DNA from: Pristionchus mayeri
Taxonomy: Eukaryota; Nematoda; Chromadorea; Rhabditida; Neodiplogasteridae
DNA length: 64,000 bases
Assembly (NCBI GenBank): GCA_036245805.1
Contig: BTRK01000005.1
Coordinates: forward strand, 24,094,984 to 24,158,983
Reading direction: 5' to 3'
Under the pieces are notes generated by a model, which ran no database searches, was not told where the DNA came from, and worked only from the letters and a program-made list of their open reading frames with translations. Position 1 is the stretch's first letter; each line of letters begins with the position of its first letter. Positions 1 to 11,000 of this stretch are shown piece after piece. The translations under genes and the position numbers were made by a program.

Positions 1-111
1 TTAAATTCATAGTACATCAGGAACATCTTAGAACAAACGTTGTTTAGGAGAGTATACAAAATATTTGGCTTGATCTTGACAACGCTATAAACATTTAATG
101 CAAGATTTCAG

Positions 112-3100
112 ATATCAGAGCGAGCTGCTGCAGATTAGAGAAAAAACTGAGATGAACATACGACTGGCAGATTTATGTTCAACTAGAATGGGACGAGCTC
201 AACAAGATTGTACAGAGGTATGTGTAAAGGCATTAAAGTTACCCAACACCCTTAAAAATGGCCTATGTTATTATTCCTGAAACTGATAGACATCAAAGAG
301 ACTAGTAGAAACGCAATACTAATAAAATCAGAAAATCAATAATTAGTCACAGAATCGACCTCAAAACATGTGTTGTGCAACCCTGATCAAGACCGATTTT
401 CCCGCGAAGTTTGAAACATGAATATTTTGTGTGCGGTGCCAATTTAAAAATTTTGCACGGTTGTTGGGTAACTTTAACAACCCCAGGAAACCTCAGAATT
501 ATAGTCAAATCACTTAAAATTAGGGACGGCAGCCCGAATTTTTGAGTACGAAATATTGGTTGCCTCCTTCCGACGCTTTTCTTTCAAACTACCGTACTTT
601 TCAAGCCAAATTCTTTCAATATTTAAAAACATTAAAAAAAATTTTAATGTGATTTTCAAACTATTTTATTGATTGGAATGGATATAAAGATATAATGAAA
701 GTGCGACAAGCATGGCAAGAAGGTGCATGCTGTAGAAATGAAGGCGCACGAAGCGATCGAAAATATGCATGTTTTCAGAATTAAGAGTTGAAGCTTCATT
801 TCCTCAGTTTAAGTAGATTATCAATCACAAAAAAATGTTTTCACAATAAAAATAAATAAAAGTATAAGATATTAGAGAATGAGGCCGTCAAAGTTGAGAA
901 TTTTACCGTTGTGAAAGTGCATTTTTTTGCTTTTTCTTTAAAACCGCTAATAGTACATTCGAGATTTTTGATTATATTGCGATAAACCCTGTTTTACACC
1001 ACATACTTGAAAACAAAAAAAATACACTATTAGTAGCAAGGGCAATGGACATTATTCAAAGGCGCTAAATAAACATTTTCTTTTAATACGCGCATGTAAT
1101 CAGTGATGCTGAAACGATCTAGGAAAATGAAATATAAAAATTATTTAAAATAACAAAAATACAGCGATCTTTCAAAATTGAATTGGGAATGTTGAGTTGT
1201 GTCGGTGAGTTGGGTCATACATGTAATCGACTTAGCAAAATAATGTTCATATTTATTTTTCTAGCTTTATATTGAATTTTATTGCTTATGAATATGCACA
1301 CATGCACTTTCAATAGAATAGATTTGATTTTAATGTTCTTTTCACAGAAGAGAAAAGATGAATTAGCGATTTGCAAAAGTTTAGTGTTGGTCATTCAAGT
1401 GGAAATATCAGTACTTCCGAACGGCTATCAAGGATGGTGTTATACATTGCGTGATAGCCCAGTGCATGGCCGATTCGAAACAAGTGGTTTGGTTAGGTGG
1501 GAAAGCCTACGGTCTCGGAGAGGTAAGAATAACCCCGATTTTAGCTGGTTTTCGTTATTCAAGCTTAAATATCACCACTTCCGAACGACTGCCAACCCTA
1601 GTGTTATACACTGGGTGAAAGCTAAGTGCATGGCTGGTATGATAGGATTGGTTTGGTTAGGTGGGAAAGCCCGGGAAGGCAGTGGTAGGTCATAGAAGTC
1701 AGATGAAATTTGACATTTTCTAAAACATGCCGCCACTTAGCAATAATAGTAATAAATCTACAGATATGCGTTCTAGCTGATAGATAGGCATGTTCTGTAT
1801 ATCGTTGTATAACTAAAATAATAATTTCATATAAATACAACCTAAAAATTGAATATAAAAATTGCGTCCGCAAATTCATCAGGGAAATAGTTTTGGAAAA
1901 AGCGGCCAATTTTCATTTTTGCACGCTCGGCACCGTGCAACCCACAATGCCTATGCTAACTATTAGCGGTTATAGGAAATCCTATTTTACTTCGATGCTA
2001 CAGTAATCCTTGCACTTGCTTGACGGTTCTGAAACACCGAGATATTTTTGGGTGTTGTTGGTTAGGACTGGTGATATATCGCATTTTTTAGAGCGGGTTA
2101 AACATTAATAAGAAATTAATTAATTCATATGGACGGTGCTGAAATATTTTATCGGATTTCAGTTTGCGATAAATTGAGTATGAAAGTGACTTGTGATGCG
2201 CTCCGCTTGGACTCAAAACGTCGGCTTCTAGGGAGCACCAAGCAAAATTTAGAATTCTTCTAAATATTACTTTTATGTTGTTTTTGGGGTAATCGGTGAT
2301 GTGGAATTCTGGAAATCCGTTCAGATTTCACTAAAAATTTAAATTCACAGCTTATGAAGCAGCCTTTGTTGGCTCCTCTTTCGTGGTGTGCTTGCAGCCG
2401 CGAACGCCTGAATTTCACGCGTGCGTGCCCGTGCGCTCGGGCAACTAATATTCGGGCTGTCATATTATTCTCAATTTGGCTCATAGTTTCATCAAAGACC
2501 GTCAAGGAGCATTACTTTCATCAAATAATAATCAAAAAGACAAATGAATTTAAAAAAGAAAATCGTAATTTTACGAGGATCATGCTACAGTATCCTTCCA
2601 CTGTATGTATAATTTCATCCTCGATCTAAAAATTTTCACAACTAACGATTTCGCTTTTTTTCTACAGGGCATTCCCAGGGAACAGAAGGACTATGTGAAG
2701 AGGTATATGCAAAGGCGGACATAGTAAATCAGAAGAGATTCGATTTAGTATACATTTCGAAAAATTCTCGCAGTGACTCTGAATTTTCGCAACTACCAAT
2801 ATTTTTCTTATTTAGCTATTTTATTTATTATAGAAAATGCTTTTCATTTTTCAAAAAAATGAAAGGCGGAGCTTAAATTATGCTATGGAACATGAATAAA
2901 CAAAATTTCAACGTAGCTTTAAGTTCGCGCCGGGGGTTTACCACCAAACATTTGACCTTTTTCCAGTTTCTAAATTTGACTTTCAGGTTTGGTGGTCCCT
3001 AGTCGGCTTCTTTATCAACATGTATTGCTTTTCTTATTATTTTACATTATTTGTGAAAAACTAAAGTAAAAAGTCGAAATGGGGTAGGGTAAGCTTCCAT

Positions 3101-6100
3101 TTGCACACCAATTTGTTAATTGTTCTGCTCATTCATAAACACGGCTGCAGTCCCTACTTAAAATTTCACTGTCGCGATCCGCGCGTCGCAGTTTGTATGG
3201 GCGCGCATATTCAAACACAAACGCATTCCGTCCCACACGAGGACGTCATCTTCAACATTTAGTTACTTTTTAAAAATTTCCCAAGTGGGTTCACAGATTT
3301 AGAGAAAAAGATTATTTTTTTCAAAGACGTATGGGGCATCCAAATTAAAAAAAAAACATTAAAATTTTTTTAAACCTTTTTGTATGTGGGACGCGTCATG
3401 AGCCGAATCAGTTTGTAGATGACAAAGAATACCAGATGTTAAAAGTGTTTGTTGCAGAAAGCAAATGGATTCATCCACATGGAGAACTTTCTAAGAGATA
3501 ATTCAGAAATTAATGACTCGCTTTACACCATTGGACAGCAACTGGACAAACTATCGAGGTAATAGCAATGTGACTAATATCTGAACTTCATTACATTTCT
3601 CCTCCACGTGGGTTTAACCATGTATAAAAAGCCGTACTGTGAGAATAGAAAGCGTAGCAAATTGGTGTGTCTCGGTGCACAAAGGAATCACACAGTGAAA
3701 CTCTCCAACACAAATCTGTCGGAGTACCCCGCTTCTCTGTCGCTCTCGCCCATTGTCACCTCCGATCACTAACTAACTTTACTAAAACATTGACATGGCT
3801 CTGGACAGAACGGCAAATGACGGCTTTCATTATTTAATTTTGTAAAATTTTAATAATTAGCAAACTTAGTTATCACCTACATATCAACTTAGCATGCACA
3901 GCTAATTTTCAAAACAATTGGAAATGGCAAATTGCCAAATTTCAGTTGGCGTAATATCTCACCACGACTATCCCGAAATAGTCGTGGTGAGCACACCAAA
4001 CTGTATTTCTTCTGCGGCCGACTTATTTCCAGTTTGCGATACTTATGGTTTGAGTTCCCGCACAACATGCGTGTGTCTCTGCGTCTTCTCAGTCCTGTCT
4101 TTTGTACTCCGTCTCTGAGGTTTCACTGTGAATCAGCAGAACGGAACGGAACGTTAAATGTACAGTGCTCCATCATATTTGAAACCCACCACTGCTTCCG
4201 ACGCCTTTACTTTCAAACTAGCGTACTTTTCAAACCAAGTGGAGTCGAGATAGGGTCTTGGGATTTGTTGCATTCTTACCAGTATGTGCTCCACCGCCGC
4301 CCTATTTAGATCCTCTTAGCAGGTGATCTTGAGCTTTACTCCAAATCAACGTATAGGGTCATGGTATATGATTTTTTGGCACTATCTAGTCCTCATCATG
4401 TTGGATGATTACCCTGGAGACATTAAATTGAAAAATATAGGATATTTGTCGCAAAACCGGCTTTTAGGACACGGCCCTCTACTCGTTCCCTTCCAGGGCA
4501 CTTTTCCGGAAACTAAATACGGCTCTCGATTCCGTGTGAGACTCAGATCACTGAGGGTAGAATGTAGTTTGTAGTCGTTTTCAAGCGTCGCGACGCGTGA
4601 CCGCCTCGCTTCTCTCACGAAATTCGAGAGCAAATTTAGCCGCTTTTGTTTAATAATTTCGCTATTTTAATTAAATTTTAATATTAATATTTTCTCCGGG
4701 AGAAACACTCCCCGGAAGTCCCGGAAGAATAGGTTTGGCACCACCCCAGATGAAGATGTAATGATATACTTAGCACTGAATTATTTATTTTTAAAAGGAA
4801 TAAAAAATAGATCAATAAATGAAAATTATCGATGTAAAAATAATAGAAACGAAATATTTCGAAAAGTGCTCCGCCCATTTTTTAAATCCCCGCGAAAACA
4901 GCGCTCGCATTTTTGGGAAAAGTCGCACAAGTGCACGCCCGAAGAAAAGCGAGGTGAGAATTTCTCCACTGTGAATGGCCGTGTTAGGAAATTTCCAGTT
5001 TTCAAACCTGTTGTTCTATATCTAAAGAGCGCAGGCGGGTTTCTTCAAAATGCTTCTAAACTAAAATGCGCATAGAATCCGATGGTTTATGAGCTGCCGA
5101 TACGATTTCGACAACAAAAAATTAAAAATTTTGCGAAATAACTTAATTATGCGAATTTACAAAATTAACGCCGAGGCTAAGGTACCGTACCCCTCCACCT
5201 GCCATCATTGACCTAATCAGCAACTGACTTTTTATCTTGACGCACGGTATTTTGCGTACACACAAAACCAAGACTCCGCCCACTACACCACCGCCGAGTT
5301 ACGGCATGGTGCGCGCACCTGGCCGCCACACACAAGACCGGATCCGGAAAAAAGTCATCTCAGAAACCCTGATATCGATTGAAAATATCGATTGATTTTT
5401 GGTCCTGTGCCGAAATCCCTTGCGCAACGTTAATGGATACGGTAACATTCAAATTTTTAATTATTCCCACGGTGGTGTGCACAAACGTCGACGCGTGCGT
5501 TTGGGGGTCTGTAAGTCGTTTCGTCAACCTGCAATTCGGACCGCGAAATGCCGTGTGACATTTTTAATATTTATTTTTTCACCATTTTTAAATTAAAATT
5601 ATATGAAAATATGTTCTCGTATTGATAGAAATGTCATTCCGGGAATCATAGGCATGGAGAGAATTAATCAAATTGGAGCCAAAAAAAGGTAACTTCACAA
5701 AACGTCGCATGTTTCAGGTCTAAAAATCGATACAACTTCATTCCGTCGATTGTCTCATGGACGAGCAGCGCGAAAGATTACGCATTAGTCTATAAAATGT
5801 AATGGCGTACGGTTTTAGCATGCCCTAAAATACGGCCCTGTGCGATTTTGGACAACACAAATGGAACGATTTATTCAGGTTCTAGTTTGTAGTTTTCGCG
5901 TTCATTTTCGCCTTTTACTTTTATTTATTTTTTCCCCGCTTTTGTTTAATTTCGAGTTACTTCCAGCTATCACCTAGCCGTGTTATCCACACCACCCGTG
6001 ATAAACTATGACAATTATGGCTTTAACACGGCTAAGTGATAGCTGGAAGTAACTCGAAATGAAACAAAAGGGAAAAAATAAAAGTGAAAGAGCGAAAATG

Positions 6101-7911
6101 GAGCGAAAACAAACGCGAAAACTAGAAACTACAACCTGAATAAATAGTTAAATTTGAGTTGTCCAAAATCGCACAGGGCCGTTTTTTTTTTACATTTTAG
6201 GGCACACGCAGCATGACACACTCTGTTCTCACAGTACAAAAAGTTGGCATATACCCTAAAATTTCTCACTACGTGTACAATCTGTTTTAATGAAATGAGG
6301 AATGCGCGCGCGCCCACAATCTAAAATTCTGGTGCGACCTAACGGCCCCAGCTGTCAACTGGGTCCATACCAAAATGTCCCCCCTCTCCCCCTGGCAGTA
6401 CCCTCCTCTCTAATCAAATTTTGAAGTTTTAATTACATAACTCAATTAATTTTGGTTAAAAAGCTTCGCTCTTTTTGATTGTTAAAGAGCTTGAGCTGTT
6501 CTATCTTTTGTATGTTGATGCCTAAGAGCTAAGAACAGCTCAAGCTCTTTAATAATCAAAAAAGAGCGAAGCTTTTTAACCAAAATTAATTGAGTTATGT
6601 AATTAAAACTTCAAAATTTGATTAGAGAGGCGGGTACTGCCAGGGGGAGAGGGGGGACATTTTGGTATGGACCCTGCGTGTAAAAATTGTGGGCGTGTCC
6701 GCCTGCTCCGGGAATTAGCGAGCTAGTGCAAAACAATCGCGCATTTATCGAACTATTGCGCATTTCGGTGTTAAGGGTGGACGTGGTGTAATTGTTCGAA
6801 CCATTTTATTTCTGTAATATCTCAGCACCCAGGTGAACTAGAAAGGTGGAACACAGCTTAAAAAGATCGAAAAATTATTTCAAGCAAATTTCCTACTCGC
6901 TCCAAAAATGTAGAACTCGGATTAAAGTTACCCAACAAGGACGAAATTGACCCATTATTTTTTGTCCTCCATCGAATAGCCGATGGTTGAATTAGTATAG
7001 AATGAATATCCAAAAATGCTAAAAATCAATAATAACCTCAAGGGAAAGCCGGAAATGATCAGCGTAATCCCGCGCTCTCTCACTTTTGCATACTCTCTCG
7101 TGCACGCGACGGGATCAGGGTGAGATCAGGGTTTCGTCCTTGTTGGGTAACTAAAGTGCATATCATTTCTCAATGCGTGATCGAGAACACTAAATAAGCC
7201 ATCTGAGCTAGACTCACCGAATACAATGTATGCAATTTTACGAGTAATTTGAATTTCCGCTAGTGCTTCTTCACAAAAATGTTCAGTCATTCAGGTATTC
7301 TCTCCTACTGTGAGATTAGAAAGCGTAGCAAATTGGTGTGCACTGGAGCACGTGGGAATCGGCAGAACGGAACGGAACGTTAAAATGATACTGTACCTGT
7401 TTGTCGCGCCGTGCTTTGTCCCAGCGTGAGGCACAGCGCGACAAACAGCTACTGTATCATTATAACGTTCCGTTCCGCTGATTCCCCACGTTCAACACCG
7501 CAGACCAACTTGCTACGCAATCTATTCTCACAGTAATCTTTCTTCACTAAAAAGCTGGAAAGAGAAACAGTGAGCAATACAAAATTCAGATTCTGCATTC
7601 AAACGGAAGCTGCAATGACCCATCTGGAAGGACTTGCAGTCGTCCTAGACAGTGAGGGGAAAGTTGATGAAGTAAGTCAATAATAACGATACAAATCATA
7701 TTCATGGACTTAATATTCAGATTAGGAAAAGGAGCGGAAGAATCTCCCAAATCATCACTGCACCTTCATCTTCGTACGTTTTTATTGCCTGTATAATGTG
7801 CAGTATACAATGAAATTCAGATTGGCTACTAGACCTCGAGAAATAAGTGATGGGACAAAAGAACGACAAGAGGAGGTTATGCTTGAAGAATTCCTTTCCA
7901 CACAGAAATGA
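112..7911 (+). CDS. 3' part of an unrecognised multi-exon gene
   Basis: Seen: exons at 112-217, 3458-3558, 5629-5688, 7590-7671, 7721-7773 and 7821-7911, each with a YAG or AG acceptor and a GT donor (for example GAA|GTAAGT at 7671). From 3458 on, phases match at every junction and the frame stays open to TGA at 7909-7911, giving about 128 residues. A 35-nt segment at 2668-2702 also has good splice signals, but does not keep frame with 3458, so its place is unclear. The peptide is hydrophilic, rich in Glu/Lys/Arg, with no signal peptide or membrane span. The exon at 112 (35 residues, LADLCSTRMGRAQQDC) suggests a helical protein. I do not recognise the family. The gene enters from the left edge, so the start is missing. 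It converges on the TM2D3 gene, with only 108 bp between stop codons. Its introns hold several inverted-repeat elements. Exon calls are inference from splice signals and frame. Confidence 0.55.
237..473. mobile_element. TTAA-flanked MITE, AGTTACCCAACA family
   Basis: The termini are inverted copies of AGTTACCCAACA. They are flanked on both sides by TTAA (233-236 and 474-477), the duplication expected of piggyBac-type insertion. There is no coding capacity. Relatives lie at 6926, 15211, 30545, 37455 and 59030. Confidence 0.75.
478..2667. other. AT-rich intron sequence, no gene seen
   Basis: This is intron or flanking sequence of the + strand gene. It holds an imperfect tandem duplication (listed separately), and otherwise AT-rich sequence with no splice-consistent coding frame that I could support. 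Confidence 0.4.
1395..1680 (+). repeat. diverged tandem duplication, two units
   Basis: Two units about 163 bp apart share the order TTCAAG, AAATATCA, ACTTCCGAACG, GTTATACA, AGTGCATGGC and TTGGTTAGGTGGGAAAGCC. They differ by substitutions and small indels. The second unit lies at about 1558-1675. The function is unknown. Confidence 0.6.
2703..3457. other. intron sequence, nothing recognised
   Basis: AT-rich sequence with a short GC-rich patch near 3170-3240. A copy of the segment CGCGCCGG...TTTCCAG...GACTTTCAGGTTTGGTG near 2930-2995 recurs near 10130-10225, so part of it is dispersed repeat. No gene was seen. Confidence 0.4.
3635..4170. repeat. dispersed repeat with TACTGTGAGAATAGA end and internal hairpin
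   Basis: It begins TACTGTGAGAATAGAAAGCG, the same end as the palindrome at 7306. It contains a perfect 14-bp stem (3958-3971 with 3978-3991, loop CCCGAA) and ends near a GAACGGAACGGAACGTTAAA segment that also occurs at 7306-7535. An inverted copy of about 450 bp lies at 41933-42392. Short frames across it are not considered genes. Confidence 0.65.
4171..5628. other. intron sequence including a dispersed repeat
   Basis: No gene was seen. Bases 5027-5240 are a direct copy of 28293-28436 plus 28971-29036 (shared landmarks GAGCGCAGGCGGGTTTCTTC and GAGGCTAAGGTAC). The copies extend loosely to about 5620 and 29120. The 28-kb copy carries extra sequence between the two halves. Confidence 0.55.
5819..6205. 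mobile_element. palindromic MITE-like element
   Basis: The arms are near-perfect inverted copies. The left arm begins TGCCCTAAAATACGGCCCTG. The right arm ends with the complement, interrupted by a T run. The arms meet around the loop at 5985-6025, with the inner stem TTCGAGTTACTTCCAGCTAT. There is no coding capacity. It lies in the intron between exons at 5688 and 7590. Confidence 0.7.
6361..6674. mobile_element. palindromic MITE-like element, GGGTCCATACC ends
   Basis: The whole 314 bp folds on itself. The termini are GGGTCCATACCAAAATGTCC and its complement, and the arms are about 140 bp with very few mismatches. No clear target duplication was seen. Confidence 0.75.
6926..7152. mobile_element. 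TTAA-family MITE, AGTTACCCAACAAGGACGAA ends
   Basis: TTAA precedes the left end (6922-6925). The right-hand TTAA has decayed. The 227-bp body, including CTCCATCGAATAGCCGATGG, is shared with 37455-37671 (opposite orientation) and 59030-59245 (same orientation). The end of another copy lies at the right window edge. Confidence 0.75.
7306..7535. mobile_element. palindromic MITE, TACTGTGAGA ends
   Basis: The termini are TACTGTGAGATTAGAAAGCG and its inverted complement. The internal arms share GAACGGAACGGAACGTTA and TGTTTGTCGCGC. The total is 230 bp, it is non-coding, and it ends 55 bp before a host exon at 7590. Confidence 0.7.
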
Positions 7912-8019
7912 AGAATATCGAAGTATATCTTTATTCATCTTCTAAAATCACACGTTAAAATTGCTTCATAACCCAACGCAATATATGAGATCAAGTATCG
8001 ATTTTAAGATAAAGATTCC

Positions 8020-11000
8020 TTAGCAGTATATGCTATCATCATGCGGTTTAATGTATCCCACAGCTACTAAAAAAACGTCAACCAAAGTCCAGACTCCTAA
8101 TCCCCCGAAAGAGAATAGCTTCCCAATTGCCGATTTCCACAACCCGAGGTAGAATCGATCAATGCCAAAACCACCCAGAGTGATCGAGAGGAAAAGAGTA
8201 CGCGACCAGCTGTATCCTCGAGAGACGTTGCACCTTGGGGAAATGAAGAGTCGTATTCGGTAAGACTGTATATACCTCTTGTTTTTCCAGAATCGTCTTT
8301 TTCCGAGACAGAAGACTCGTGAGTTAACTCTGAGGATGCGCTTGGAAATATCGATACGAGTTACTCACGTGCACTCAACTGGGCTCCATTTAGTAGTCGT
8401 CGTTCCCGTGCAATTCTCGATGTTGGGACACTCAATTAAAGCAATCCCACATTGAATAACGGACTAACTTACTGTATACTCATACTCAGGCAATTGCCAG
8501 CAGTACAAACACTTGGCATCGTGTTTAGTGCTCACTTTTGGAAGAGGACACTCGGGCCGACGATTACAGTAAATATGCACCTGAGAGGTCGATATATCCT
8601 CCTTTTAATTGTATATACAACCATGTGATCAGGATTTCGTAAATCGCATATCTTCCGACAGATCGCAGTAAGTCAAGACTCCCTTTGACAAAAAACATTC
8701 AAACGACTTCAATCCCAACCACAACTAGCGGTTTATTTATGCTATGGGGAGAGGGCGCTCTAATCGCGCCGGGTGAGAGAATACGGGGAGAGGAGAGAGA
8801 GAGCGTGGGAAAGGCAAGAGCGAGAGGCGCAAGGGAGGGATAGGAAAAGTGCGAGGCGAGGGTACGATCCATGGAGAGGCGAGGGGGGACAAGGGGCGGG
8901 ATAGAGATAGAGCGAGGGAGGAGAGGGGGCGGGGCCTGGCGCGGAAGTAGGAAAGTATACTGTATTTTCTTGGAAAATGCTTTTCATTTATCAAAAAAAA
9001 TGAAAAGGCGCAGCTAAAATTAACTGTTAGAACTAGGGACGGAGGCGTGAATTTTTGATTACGTTTTTTCGGGCTCCTACCTGCGAACTCACTACAGTAC
9101 TTTTGAATGGCAATCGTTTTAGCTGATTTTCTATTGAAATACGATATTATTTACATATATTTTGAAAGAAACATATGAATAGAAGTATAAAAAACTAGTC
9201 GTTGGCTACCGCCAACGGCCAGGGGTGGCTCGCGGCGTCGTCGCACTTCGCGCGCCGACGCCGGTCGCAGGTCATTCTTCGCGCTTTGCGCGCCGAACGA
9301 CTGGTCTCGCGTTCGAAAGTGACGAAGAATGAAGAGGAGGGAAATCGAAATTCAATTAACTCTCTCGAACAAGGGGATTAAAATTTCCAGATTCGGTCGT
9401 CGCGAAAAAGTCCGAAAAAGTTCCAGATCGAGACAAAAGAAGAAAGCAAATGTTTCAAAAGTAGTCAATGGAGTCCTTCGCAAACTCGAGCACATCGAAA
9501 ATGCATATTTGAAATTTCTATTGCAATCAGGGATAGTCTCAGAGAACAAGAATATGTCAAAAATATGAAAAATAAACTCGCACAAGGTATTTTATTGGGC
9601 TCGGAATATCGCTATTTTTCAACGGTAAACCGAGGCGAATCAGCACTTGATTAGGAGTTCCTACAACCACGAAACAGCGTATTTGGATTTTCCTTTTCAG
9701 AATAAATTTTATGCATCATGATCATGTTATACTGAAAGAAATAGACTTTTTGAAGCCGCCCAATTACCTTAATTTTAATTTTAAGCCTTGAAATCACGTA
9801 TCCAGCCGTTCCACATGGAGCTATCACTGTACGAAAAAATATTATGTAAGACATCAGTTCTCAGTCTTAATTAAAGTATGGCCCATGATGCGCTCCAGCT
9901 GGACTAGCGTTCTGATAAAGGTCGCACATCTTTCTTATCTTACATCGCATTTTGCTGCTTTCTGGTTTATTTTTATGGAAAGTAATTATATTTGAGAAAA
10001 CTCGACTTCGTGAGCTAAAATCGTGACTCGACATTGGTAACAAAAACATAATTTATTGGTATAGTTCATTGACATCGCGTCCGTTCCTATTTAGAATCCA
10101 AACAAAGAAAATTTCAACGCAGATTTAAACTCGCGCCGGAAGCGAGATTTGCCTCCAAAGACAGATCCAATCTGACAAAAAATCTTTTCCAGGATTCCAA
10201 ATTTCACTTTCCTGTTTGGTGCCCCCTATTACCAGAGGGAATATATATTAAGTTGAACAGAAAGTCTTTATAAACTGTTTTGCTCGATCACTGCTCAGTG
10301 CACGAGACCTTTGGTGTTCCCTCGCCTCTAGTGAATAACACATGACAAAGGGACTTTGTGGTCAACAACTCCCCATTCCACGCCTTTCATTCTGCCACTA
10401 GTAAGACCACGATGTTTGTTCCCACGGCCTTGCACATCCGCAACGTTCTGTTATTCGTATTCCTCTCTCACACTACAATGAAGGAATAGGAACGTCAGTT
10501 GGCTGAAGTGTACGATTCATATGCCCCTCACTACCAGACCATGCGCAATTGGTACCAACTCTTCGAGAAGGGGGACTTTTCAATGGATGATCATGACCGG
10601 TCTGGGAGGCCACCCGAGCTGGATTTGGATGCGCTACGGATCGTAGTGGAATTGGATCCTTTCCAAATACCCGCGAAATGGCAGCCACACTTGGGGTATC
10701 GCAAAGCACCATCATAAAATGATTGGTCTCCATTGGCAAGAAGAAGAAGCTAGGCCGTTTCATACCCCACAAATTGACCCAAGACCAGTTTGACTACCGT
10801 GTCGACGATTCCCTTTCTCTACTCACTCTTCACGCTGGAGATCGATGGTTGGACCGTCTCATAACAGGGGTCGAGAAGTGGGTCTGCTATGAGAATCACC
10901 ATAGGAGGGCACAGTGGGTGGATGCCAATGAGACCCCACAGGACGTCGCAAAGCCTGACCTTCACCCTATGAAAATCTTGCTCTCTGCCTGGTGGGGAGT

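Noticed and set aside
9797..9830. Kinase-like CGTAGYV peptide on the - strand
   Set aside because: The following residues are not APE, there is no DFG or HRD upstream, and the frame soon ends. Chance match.
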